48,611 bases of DNA from Amarolinea aalborgensis (GTDB taxonomy: Bacteria; Chloroflexota; Anaerolineae; SSC4; Amarolineaceae): the NCBI RefSeq assembly GCF_900491745.1, contig NZ_UETR01000022.1, forward strand, positions 1 through 48,611, in the 5' to 3' direction. Of this stretch, positions 9,054 to 16,044 are shown one piece after another (position 1 is the first letter of the stretch; every line of letters starts with the position of its first letter). The notes beneath the pieces were generated by a model. The model searched no databases. It had not been told where the DNA came from and saw only the letters and a program-made list of their open reading frames with translations. The translations under genes and the position numbers were made by a program.

Positions 9054-11270
9054 CTATGACCCGTCGTACCGCCGCCGCGTGACGGTTAGTTCGGGTGAAA
9101 TCTCCAGTCCTAACCAGTCTAGCTGTTGGCGCAGGGCATCCAACTGCGCTCGATCCACCGCCACCAGGTTGGGCGCCAGCTCACCGCGCAGAAGGCTGTA
9201 CAGCTTGGGACTGGAGACGATAGCCTCGAAGATGGCCGGCTGCCTGCACTGCAACACGACGATCTCGGTCAAGCTGACGGCGCTTGGCTCGCCGGCCCAG
9301 GCGCTCAGCGCCACATGGAGCAGCCGCGGCAAAGGGTAGAGCAAACGGTCGGTCAGCAGCTTGAGCAGTTCCGTCAACGCCAGCCCGGCCTTCACCCCGG
9401 CCGCCACGCTCGCGCGCGTCAACTGCCAGCGGCCCGCGCCCCGCGGCTCGGCCCAGCAGCCGAGCTGGGCATCGAGCAGCAGGTCAGGGGGAGGCGTCGT
9501 CACCGTCAACACGCCCTCTTCGTCTGCAACCAGGCACCTGGTCAACGCCGCGGCGTAGTTCACCCGCACACGGGCGCGCGTCTGAGCAGCCTGGGCCGCG
9601 TTCACGAGCAGGAACCGGTCGCCGACGACCACGCCCGGCAGGTTCGTCGTCGCGGCGTCACGCGCGGCCGCGTCCGCGTATTCCACCAGGTGCGCCCGGC
9701 GGTAGATCGTCACCTGGTCACGCAGGGCTGCCCAGGCGCGGATTTCGGCAACGACGTTCTGAGGCAGCGGCTGGCCAGCCCCGCTTTGCAGATCTGCCAA
9801 CAACCGGTTCAACTCCGAGCCGCTTTCCAGGGCTGCGTAGATCGCTTGCCGCGTGAGCCGGTACTGGGCGACATGCTGCTGCGCCTGCAGCCGCTCTGCA
9901 TGCCGTTCCAAGAATGCCAACTGCTGCGAGGTTGTCCGATCCAGGTAGACCAGGATCTCGAAATTGGGCTGCACCACCCAAGCCGCGCCATCTTCGGCCT
10001 TCGTGAGGATCGCGTAAGGCGTCTGACCAGGATGGAGAACCGCGCGCCCCAAATCGGTCAGGCGCAGCGCGTGAGGCGCTTTGTCCCGCAGGCCCAACTC
10101 GACCAATCCCAGGAAGTAGCACCACGTGGTCAGCGCACGGTCAATCCAGGGGCGTTCGCGACCTAGCCACGCTTTGCGTGCGCGCGTCTGCCAGGCTCTC
10201 AGCTGTTGTTGAGCCTCGGCGGGCGTTTTACCACGAGTATGGGGAGCGGGTGGCAAGTGGTCGAAAGAGAAGTGCTCGCCGATGCGCTCGAAGAGCGCGC
10301 GATCGAGGTCATCTACGGCAAAGAAGTTGACGCCCTGGTTCGGCAGCGCGCTCAGCGCCGCGGCAAGCGCCTGGCGCGCCTGGAGCAAGGGCGAAGTAGC
10401 ATCATAGTCCGCCTCAAACCCACCCTCGTTCCATTCGCCGGCCTCTCGGAAGCCGTTAAAGAGCGGACGCACCTGTTCAGCATACGGCTGCGCCGCAAAC
10501 TCGCTCACCGGCATGGCGAGCGTGAGATAGCCAGCGCGCGCGTTGAGCAAGCCCCCATAGCGCAGGGCGTGGATCAGCGCCGGGACCAGGTCTGGGAAAG
10601 GCAGACCGTCCACCAGGGTCATGTCTGCACTCCAGCCCATGGCCTTGGCGATACGCCGCACTTCGTTGACGCGGGGCAGGCCATTCTGCGTCAAGCCGAT
10701 GCCGTCGTGGTTCTCGATCGCTTGCAGCAGACCGATCAGATTGAGCGCAATCGCGGGAGGGCGCCGAAACACCGTCGCCGCTGGGGGGGCGATTGGCTTC
10801 AGAACAAACGGCGCCACGGCGAGCGCGCCCGCGGCCGCCAGCAGCCGTTCGTCGCTAAAGATCTCAACCCGGCCATAGCCGGTCGCGTAGGTGGGGTTCT
10901 GGGGGTTGCTATTCAGCACCAAACCGCGTTTGATCAGATGTGAGATGACCTCGGCGTGATCGTCCCTACGGGCCGAACTCCTGCCCGGCAGTGGGGCGCC
11001 GCTGGCGCGCAAGGCCACACCGAACGCGCGGGCTTCCATGGCGCCGCCCGCGGCCTTGATGAGCGCCAGCGCATTCGCCTCCGCGGGCGTCAGCGTCGCC
11101 ACGGCGGCTCGCACCTTAGCTGGATCGGCCAGGCTTTGCTGAATCAGGCTGATGCACTCGTTTTTGCGCGTCAGGCTGCTGCCGCCCCACAAGCGCGCCA
11201 TGCTCTTCAGTTCGTTGGATTGGATTTGGGGCAGAAACGGATCGAACCGCAAGGAACCTATCGCCATCAT
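9054..11270 (-). CDS. Helicase-associated protein with XPB/Ssl2 N-domain-like region
   Basis: A 738-residue protein without helicase motor motifs. The clearest part (about 440-560) matches the Helicase_C_3 (XPB N-terminal-like) family: WVVQPNFEILVYLDR, then LTRQAIYAALESGSELNRLL and PLPQNVVAEIRAWAAL. The N-terminal 100 residues carry an ALALIKAAGG-type repeat seen in Chloroflexota relatives. It probably binds nucleic acid or acts as a scaffold; this is an inference. Its start overlaps the upstream gene's stop (ATGATG), with GGAGGA just upstream. A protein with a similar beginning plus a WYL domain lies beside the CRISPR array (43547-45748). Confidence 0.7.
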   Translation of the reverse strand: MMAIGSLRFDPFLPQIQSNELKSMARLWGGSSLTRKNECISLIQQSLADPAKVRAAVATLTPAEANALALIKAAGGAMEARAFGVALRASGAPLPGRSSARRDDHAEVISHLIKRGLVLNSNPQNPTYATGYGRVEIFSDERLLAAAGALAVAPFVLKPIAPPAATVFRRPPAIALNLIGLLQAIENHDGIGLTQNGLPRVNEVRRIAKAMGWSADMTLVDGLPFPDLVPALIHALRYGGLLNARAGYLTLAMPVSEFAAQPYAEQVRPLFNGFREAGEWNEGGFEADYDATSPLLQARQALAAALSALPNQGVNFFAVDDLDRALFERIGEHFSFDHLPPAPHTRGKTPAEAQQQLRAWQTRARKAWLGRERPWIDRALTTWCYFLGLVELGLRDKAPHALRLTDLGRAVLHPGQTPYAILTKAEDGAAWVVQPNFEILVYLDRTTSQQLAFLERHAERLQAQQHVAQYRLTRQAIYAALESGSELNRLLADLQSGAGQPLPQNVVAEIRAWAALRDQVTIYRRAHLVEYADAAARDAATTNLPGVVVGDRFLLVNAAQAAQTRARVRVNYAAALTRCLVADEEGVLTVTTPPPDLLLDAQLGCWAEPRGAGRWQLTRASVAAGVKAGLALTELLKLLTDRLLYPLPRLLHVALSAWAGEPSAVSLTEIVVLQCRQPAIFEAIVSSPKLYSLLRGELAPNLVAVDRAQLDALRQQLDWLGLEISPELTVTRRRYDGS

Positions 11271-11482
11271 TCCTCCACGACATGCGGCAGATGCCCGAGT
11301 TTGCGCAGGCGCGCGAGCAGCGCATCGAACCCGCCCGGCGCGATGATGGCCACACGATCCGACAGACGCACGAGGATCAACGTGCGCGCCTGCGGATCCG
11401 CGGCGATGACGTCGAGGAGCACGCCATCGGCGACTTCGATCAGCGGGATGTTTTCATGCAGAGTCGAGGCTATAGACATCAT
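11267..11482 (-). CDS. Small hypothetical protein (71 aa)
   Basis: A 71-residue acidic/hydrophobic protein of unknown function, with predicted alternating strands and one C-terminal helix (DALLARLRKLG). It overlaps the start of the helicase-associated gene by 4 bases and is the first gene of that operon. A good promoter (TTGACA, 18 bases, TATCAT) lies 69 bases upstream. The start could be ATG 11482 or the adjacent ATG 11479. It is supported mainly by operon structure. Confidence 0.6.
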   Translation of the reverse strand: MMSIASTLHENIPLIEVADGVLLDVIAADPQARTLILVRLSDRVAIIAPGGFDALLARLRKLGHLPHVVEE

Positions 11483-11550
11483 TGGGTTCCATGCTCAAAC
11501 AAGCGATGCGCCGTGTGGGTGTTCACCGAATGGTGTTGCCCGATGCGCCC

Positions 11551-11580
11551 ATGATAAACTCGGACGTTGCTTGCTGTCAA
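11551..11580 (-). promoter_or_regulatory. Promoter of the 11482-9054 operon
   Basis: On the minus strand, TTGACA (11580-11575), an 18-base spacer and TATCAT (11556-11551) lie upstream of the small protein gene. This is a near-consensus sigma-70 promoter. Confidence 0.6.
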
Positions 11581-11582
11581 TT

Positions 11583-11833
11583 TAGGGTCGCGCGCAGTGA
11601 TTAGTGGTCTCTGTCGTCAAGAACCCAATGGGCGGCCACACAGGGCCGTCCTGGCGAAGTGTTAGCAGTTCCAAATGCGGCCTGGTTTTTGACCACAGAG
11701 ATCACAAAGAACGCAAAGAAGATGCCAATTTGCGTCTGATCTGCCTTTTCTTTGTGTTCACCACCCCCGCATGTGGTCTTTGCGGTTGGATGTGTGCTAC
11801 ATTTGGAAATTCCTAGTCGAAGCGCAGTTCTCT
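11583..11833. other. Intergenic region without a recognisable gene
   Basis: About 250 bases between the minus-strand promoter and the plus-strand ncRNA promoter. It holds an AT-richer, imperfectly mirrored segment around 11690-11765: CACAAAG-rich on one side, CTTTGTG-rich on the other. This type of short imperfect palindrome also occurs at 4114-4158. I see no credible coding sequence. Confidence 0.5.
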
Positions 11834-11862
11834 TTGGATTGCCATCCCAAGTATGATATAAT
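11834..11862 (+). promoter_or_regulatory. Promoter of candidate small RNA
   Basis: TTGGAT (11834-11839), a 17-base spacer and consensus TATAAT (11857-11862) on the plus strand, with no coding gene downstream on that strand before a terminator. Confidence 0.6.
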
Positions 11863-11868
11863 GACAGT

Positions 11869-12060
11869 ACGCAGCGAACCTGGTCGTTGTGTCCGTCATT
11901 GGCCCGGGCCCGGTATGCCCCGTCTTGGCGTCGGTATGCCCGTTCCCACATGCTCACCGGGATTCCAGCATGCATCGAGCCGTGTTCCCAAACCGACGCT
12001 CGTCCATCTACAGCCGTCCGCGGCGCGCTTACGCGTGCTGCGGGCGGCTGTTTTGTTTTT
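11869..12060 (+). ncRNA. Candidate stand-alone structured small RNA (~190 nt)
   Basis: The segment is framed by a promoter (11834-11862) and a strong intrinsic terminator (12010-12060) and has no convincing reading frame. Internal structure is visible: GCGTCGGT (11928-11935) pairs with ACCGACGC (11992-11999), enclosing CATGCT (11949-11954) paired with AGCATG (11967-11972). Near the 5' end CGCAGC (11873-11878) can pair with GCTGCG in the terminator arm, giving an alternative end-closing stem. A rod with internal bubbles is loosely like 6S RNA, but I cannot match its consensus. It could also be an antisense RNA opposing readthrough from the Csx3-ATPase gene, whose stop codon touches the terminator. 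Confidence 0.45.
12010..12060 (+). terminator. Intrinsic terminator of the small RNA
   Basis: ACAGCCGTCCGCGGC (12010-12024) pairs with GCTGCGGGCGGCTGT (12037-12051) over 15 positions with two G-U pairs, then TTTTGTTTTT. It is one of the best terminators in the window. Confidence 0.85.
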
Positions 12061-13226
12061 CAGGCGTCGGCTACCGGGCAGGGGATGAGTTGCCCGACGG
12101 GGTACGCGGCGGCGCCAGTGCTGACGACAATAGCCTGTTGTTGCAGCATTGGCTGATAAACCGCCAGCCAGGGCGCGTCTGCATAGGTGAGCGCGAGACT
12201 GGCGGTCAGCCAGTTGGGGATTTTACCGCTGAGGATCACGCCCTTGGCGGGCGGCGCGAGCGGAACCGCCACTTCATCCAACTGGCTGTAGTCCATGTAA
12301 TCGCGGGGAAGGCTGCAGGCCACATGCAGCCAGGCCGCGTCTTCGTCGCTGCGCACGGCCAGCGGCGCTTGCGGCCCGCGCGAACCAAAGCGCAGCGGCT
12401 GCGCCTGCGCCCAGCCCAAACGCACATCGAAGCTGTAGAACGCGGCCGGATGGGCCAGTCGCGCCAGCGCTGCGATCAACCAGTTGGGCGCACGGCCATA
12501 GATCGCCAGCGGCGTCGCGGCCGGCAGATAATCGAGCACCACCGGCAGATGTGCAGGCAGCCAGATCATCTTGGCGCCAGGCCGCGCCCAGCCCAGCGTC
12601 ACCGCCAGGCGATCGAGGTCAACCGCCATTTCTACAGGCGCTGCGTCCAAGTGACGGCGGCGCAGGTCGTCCTGGTAGGGAGCAAAGAGCTGGCTCAGAA
12701 CAGCCGTCAGCGCGTCAAGCGCCGGGTTGGCGACGGGCGCGTGGCGTTCGAGGCCAGCGATCACGCCGCTCAGGATAGGCGAGACGCTCCGCACCTGGCT
12801 CTCTCCTTCCTGGCGGGAGGTCAAATCCGCAAGCAAGGGCAAGGCATGATGATCCAGGCGCGCCTGCCATTCTGCGTGCGAAGCCTCGTCTTTGGTGAGC
12901 AGGATCGCATGGGTGCAGGCGTCGAAGATGCGCTCCTGATCGGCCGTGGGGCGACCGCCGACATCCACCAACAGGGGGAGGTGGCGGTTGCGGATGTCGC
13001 GGCAGATTGCGTCCACCCAGGCTGGCGTCCATTCGCCTTTGATGCGAATTGCGCGCACCTCGGGCGGCGGCGCCTCCTGGCTCCAGTCGCCTTCGCCGTC
13101 TGGGCAAGCTCGCAGCGCGTAGTGGGCCACATCGAGGTCGCGCAGCGCCTGGCTCAGGGTGTAGAGCAGAACCGATTTGCCGCTGTGCGGCGGGCCGCCA
13201 ATCAAGACGGCGGGGAAGACCTGCAT
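12060..13226 (-). CDS. csx3: P-loop ATPase fused to Csx3-like (ring nuclease family) domains
   Basis: A 388-residue protein. The N-terminal P-loop domain has Walker A GGPPHSGKS at about 10-18. The C-terminal part matches Csx3/Crn3 (about 325-385): GVILSGKIPNWLTASLA, then a VYQPMLQ strand, IVVS and YPVGQLI. A second diverged copy, YGRAPNWLIAALARL, starts near residue 238. Csx3 proteins degrade cyclic tetra-adenylate and switch off type III signalling; ATPase-Csx3 fusions are known. Where many Csx3 proteins have SH after the VV strand, this one reads ST, so activity is uncertain. The start is ATG 13226 with AAAGGA upstream. It is divergent from the CARF-HTH gene, with 16 bases between start codons. 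Confidence 0.75.
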   Translation of the reverse strand: MQVFPAVLIGGPPHSGKSVLLYTLSQALRDLDVAHYALRACPDGEGDWSQEAPPPEVRAIRIKGEWTPAWVDAICRDIRNRHLPLLVDVGGRPTADQERIFDACTHAILLTKDEASHAEWQARLDHHALPLLADLTSRQEGESQVRSVSPILSGVIAGLERHAPVANPALDALTAVLSQLFAPYQDDLRRRHLDAAPVEMAVDLDRLAVTLGWARPGAKMIWLPAHLPVVLDYLPAATPLAIYGRAPNWLIAALARLAHPAAFYSFDVRLGWAQAQPLRFGSRGPQAPLAVRSDEDAAWLHVACSLPRDYMDYSQLDEVAVPLAPPAKGVILSGKIPNWLTASLALTYADAPWLAVYQPMLQQQAIVVSTGAAAYPVGQLIPCPVADA

Positions 13227-13242
13227 CGTTGGATCCTTTCTG

Positions 13243-14163
13243 ATGGATGAGATTTTCAACCATTCCAGTACAACCGGCTTGATGTTAGCGACGCTCGGCG
13301 GGCAGCCCCAGGTGGTGACCTTTGCCCTGGATGCGCTGGCTGGCCGGGGCGAAACCATCCGCGACGTCGTCGTCATCCACCTGGACACGGGCAATCCGCG
13401 CACGCGCGCCTCGTTGGCCCGCCTGGCGACTGAGTTTGCCGGCGATCGCTACCAGGGCCAGGTGTGCCGGCTACGCCTGGCGCCGGTGCGCCTGCTGGAC
13501 ATCCGCGACGAGCAGGAGGCGGACGTCGCCTGGAACACCATGCACAGCCTGATCGGCGCCTTGAAAACTCAGGATCGGCCTTTGCACCTGTGCATTGCCG
13601 GCGGCCGGCGGATGCTGGCTCTGTTGGCCCTGTCTGCGGCTATGCTGCACTTTGGGCATGCCGACCGCCTGTGGCATTTATACACACCGGACGCGTTTCG
13701 TCAAGCTGCGGCTGGCGGCGCCATCATGCATGCCGCGCCGGCCGACGGCGTGCGCTTGATCCAGGCGCCGCTGGCGCCCCTGGGGGCGTATTTTCCGCCC
13801 ATACGCGCTTTGGCGGCGACGCCAGCGGCGGCCATCCTGGCGAAGCAGACACAGTGGTTGGATGAGATCACGCGTAGCCGCGGTCGCGCGGTCATGGCCC
13901 AGTTGACCAGTCGGCAGCTCGACGTGCTGCGGGCCTTTGCCGGCGGCGCCAGTCCGCAGGAAGTCGCCGAGCAGCTGCACATCACCCTGGCCACGGTCAA
14001 CACGCACAAGACCGCGATCCTGGCCGAATGCCGCGTGGCGTGGGACCTGCCGCCGGACGAATGGCTGGACTACCACTTCCTGCGCGACAAGTTCGCGCCG
14101 CTGTTCACGAGCGTACCACACCCGGGCGGGGATAGCGTCAGAGGAAATGATGAGAAAAGATGA
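13243..14163 (+). CDS. CARF-domain CRISPR protein with LuxR-type HTH
   Basis: A 306-residue protein. Residues about 12-190 form a Rossmann-like CARF domain of the NE0113-type CRISPR family: LATLGGQPQVVTFALDAL begins strand 1 and the ligand loop, and CIAGGRRMLALLALSA is the second conserved motif. Residues about 215-265 form a GerE/LuxR helix-turn-helix: LTSRQLDVLRAFAGG, then PQEVAEQLHITLATVNTHK. CARF domains sense cyclic oligoadenylate made by Cas10, so this is probably a second-messenger-responsive transcription factor. The start at 13243 is uncertain; an in-frame ATG at 13282 sits just before the CARF strand. It is divergent from the Csx3-like gene, which may destroy its ligand. Confidence 0.75.
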   Translation: MDEIFNHSSTTGLMLATLGGQPQVVTFALDALAGRGETIRDVVVIHLDTGNPRTRASLARLATEFAGDRYQGQVCRLRLAPVRLLDIRDEQEADVAWNTMHSLIGALKTQDRPLHLCIAGGRRMLALLALSAAMLHFGHADRLWHLYTPDAFRQAAAGGAIMHAAPADGVRLIQAPLAPLGAYFPPIRALAATPAAAILAKQTQWLDEITRSRGRAVMAQLTSRQLDVLRAFAGGASPQEVAEQLHITLATVNTHKTAILAECRVAWDLPPDEWLDYHFLRDKFAPLFTSVPHPGGDSVRGNDEKR

Positions 14164-14315
14164 GAGAATGTTGGAAGGAGAAAGGGGAATGGTGTGGTAG
14201 AATGGTGTAGTGGCTGTACCGTGGTGTACCGCGGCGAGGCCAGTCGGCTGGGCTGAAGCGATGCTAGGGGGTAGATGGATGGGCGGTGAAAGGCCCTCTC
14301 TGATCCTTCTCGGCT

Positions 14316-14726
14316 ATGGGCGATGAACATCCCTCGACACCGCGACGACATCTCTGGCGAGAGCGTGTTGGTTGGGGATGGGGGAAACAGAACGAATACC
14401 ATCTCACCCTGTTAGCGCCCGCGCTAGTATGCCAGCTACACATCCTAAACCAGGCGCAGGGCGTAGGCGAATGTCCCCAGGCCAAATATGGGCCACTGCT
14501 CGACCTGGCCGAAACTGTGCGGCTTGACCGCCACAAGACGACATGGCTGACAGGCAGGCAGAATGGCCAGCGCAACGACATGCCGCTGGAAGACTTGTCG
14601 TCCAGGCCTGGTACACCGCCCCCGCCGACCTGCACCGACTGGCCCATCCTGTGGTTGCGACCGTGGGTGCAAGTGGGCAAGGTGGCGGTGTGGGCGATGG
14701 GGCGGTATGAGGTGGAAGTGATCTGA
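14316..14726 (+). CDS. Hypothetical protein upstream of the CARF-nuclease
   Basis: A 136-residue frame. From about residue 28 on it looks coding (EYHLTLLAPALVCQLHIL; a later DWPILWLRPW and VAVWAMGRYEVEVI), and it ends 16 bases before the CARF-nuclease start. There is no good ribosome site at ATG 14316, and the first 25 residues are W/R/G-rich and less convincing. I recognise no family. It may be a small unlisted CRISPR accessory protein, or a decayed gene. The opposite-strand frame over the same region is less protein-like. Confidence 0.4.
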   Translation: MGDEHPSTPRRHLWRERVGWGWGKQNEYHLTLLAPALVCQLHILNQAQGVGECPQAKYGPLLDLAETVRLDRHKTTWLTGRQNGQRNDMPLEDLSSRPGTPPPPTCTDWPILWLRPWVQVGKVAVWAMGRYEVEVI

Positions 14727-14742
14727 TCGCGATGGAGAAGCT

Positions 14743-16035
14743 ATGACCCAAGACGTGACTGCATTCGACCGCTATCGTGTCGATGTCCTGTTCTTGCTTG
14801 TCGGCGGTAATCCACTACCGAACTACGTATCGGCGCAGTTGATGGCGAAGCCGAACGCCGATATTTTCCTATTGACGACGCCAGGCGTCGCGGGAGTCGC
14901 GCAACGCCTGGAGACGAAACTACAGCAGGTGATGAGCCAGGCTCGTATCCAACGTCACACAATTCCTGAAGTGGGCGGTTTTGAGATCGAAGACGAGCTG
15001 AGAAAGATACTTGATAAAGAGAAGAAGACCCTCGAAGGGCGAAGGATCGGCCTTAACTATACTGGCGGCACAAAGGACATGGCCGTTCACGTCTACGACC
15101 GGCTTCAGGATTTGTATGGGAATAAAAAGGCGGTCTTCAGCTATCTGGATGCACACAGTCTTCGCATGAGCATCTACGTGGAGGCGCAACCCACCCAGTG
15201 GCCGTCCACAGCATGGGCTATCACGCCATCGCTGCAGGACCTATGGCAGCTACATGGCCTGCTGCTTGATCCAGACCATCCTGAGCCACGCCACGAACCG
15301 CAAATCCATCTTAAGGACGTGGTCGCCAGCATTGCTGAGATCCATAGCACCTCGAACGGCTTTCGCCAATGGCGGCAGTGGCTGGCGATGCTCAAGAAGG
15401 AAGAAACCCTGCCCGATCCAGAGACCCATGATGAGTTGCTCCCCTTCATAAATCAGATCACGCAGGCGTGCGGTGTTGAGCATCCCACTCCCATGCAGGC
15501 AGCTGCGGTTTTGGGAAAGTCATCCCTTCGGCAATGCGACGATTTTCTGCGTGGCAAGTGGTTGGAAGAGTGGGCTTTGTGGTCGCTTCTACCAGTGTTA
15601 CAGGCGAATGGTCTGGAGCAAGTAGCCATGAACCTGTTTCTCAAGCAGGAGCCCGAGCCAACACGCACCAAACCCGTGCCCCCACCTTTTGAGCTTGATG
15701 TGGCGACCGTAATGGGCTACCAACTGTTCTTGCTCTCATGTATCGCGACTGAGGGCATGGAGAACATGAAGGTGAACGACAGAGATGAGCCGAGAGCCGG
15801 TGATCGTGGCGAAGCTAAGCGGCATCTTTTTGAAGCCTATTCTCGAGCACGGCAAGTGGGCGGTGATGAAGCGCGGGTTGCGCTCGTATCATGTGTAGCA
15901 AATCCCGACACACTCAAGGCAGAAGTCGTGCATGAATGGGATGCCGAAGGTAAGATCGAGGTCTTTGGCAGGACACATCTACGCGACCTATCCACCTATC
16001 TCGCGAAATGGTTCAGAAGCGCTAACCAGCAGTAA
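14743..16035 (+). CDS. Card1/Can2-like CARF-nuclease (type III effector)
   Basis: A 430-residue protein. The N-terminal CARF domain (about 12-150) has LLVGGNPLPNYVSAQLM with ligand-loop glycines, LLTTPGVAGVAQRL, and NYTGGTKDMAVHVYDRL at 106-122. The C-terminal half (about 260-425) has the PD-(D/E)XK layout of the DUF1887/Card1 group: GKWLEEW (271-277), ELD (317-319), a core strand LFLLSC, then EAKRHLFEAYSRARQVGG. Family members are cyclic tetra-adenylate-activated nucleases. The usual ECK after the core strand reads SCI here; K359 on the next helix may substitute. Start ATG 14743 is preceded by GGAG. It ends 9 bases before cas10. Confidence 0.78.
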   Translation: MTQDVTAFDRYRVDVLFLLVGGNPLPNYVSAQLMAKPNADIFLLTTPGVAGVAQRLETKLQQVMSQARIQRHTIPEVGGFEIEDELRKILDKEKKTLEGRRIGLNYTGGTKDMAVHVYDRLQDLYGNKKAVFSYLDAHSLRMSIYVEAQPTQWPSTAWAITPSLQDLWQLHGLLLDPDHPEPRHEPQIHLKDVVASIAEIHSTSNGFRQWRQWLAMLKKEETLPDPETHDELLPFINQITQACGVEHPTPMQAAAVLGKSSLRQCDDFLRGKWLEEWALWSLLPVLQANGLEQVAMNLFLKQEPEPTRTKPVPPPFELDVATVMGYQLFLLSCIATEGMENMKVNDRDEPRAGDRGEAKRHLFEAYSRARQVGGDEARVALVSCVANPDTLKAEVVHEWDAEGKIEVFGRTHLRDLSTYLAKWFRSANQQ

Positions 16036-16044
16036 GGAGATCGT

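Noticed and set aside
11869..12060. Assigning the small RNA as 6S RNA
   Set aside because: The bubble-and-stem outline is similar, but I cannot match conserved 6S sequence; left unnamed.
12060..13250. Long plus-strand frame opposite the Csx3-ATPase gene (starting near 11889)
   Set aside because: Q/R/G-rich shadow of the minus-strand gene, running through the small-RNA terminator.
14171..14203. TTGGAA...TAGAAT as the cas operon promoter
   Set aside because: The spacer is 21 bases, too long; no reliable promoter found for the interference operon.
14264..14680. 138-residue minus-strand frame
   Set aside because: S/R/W-rich and unstructured; the plus-strand frame over the same bases has a more protein-like composition and fits the operon.
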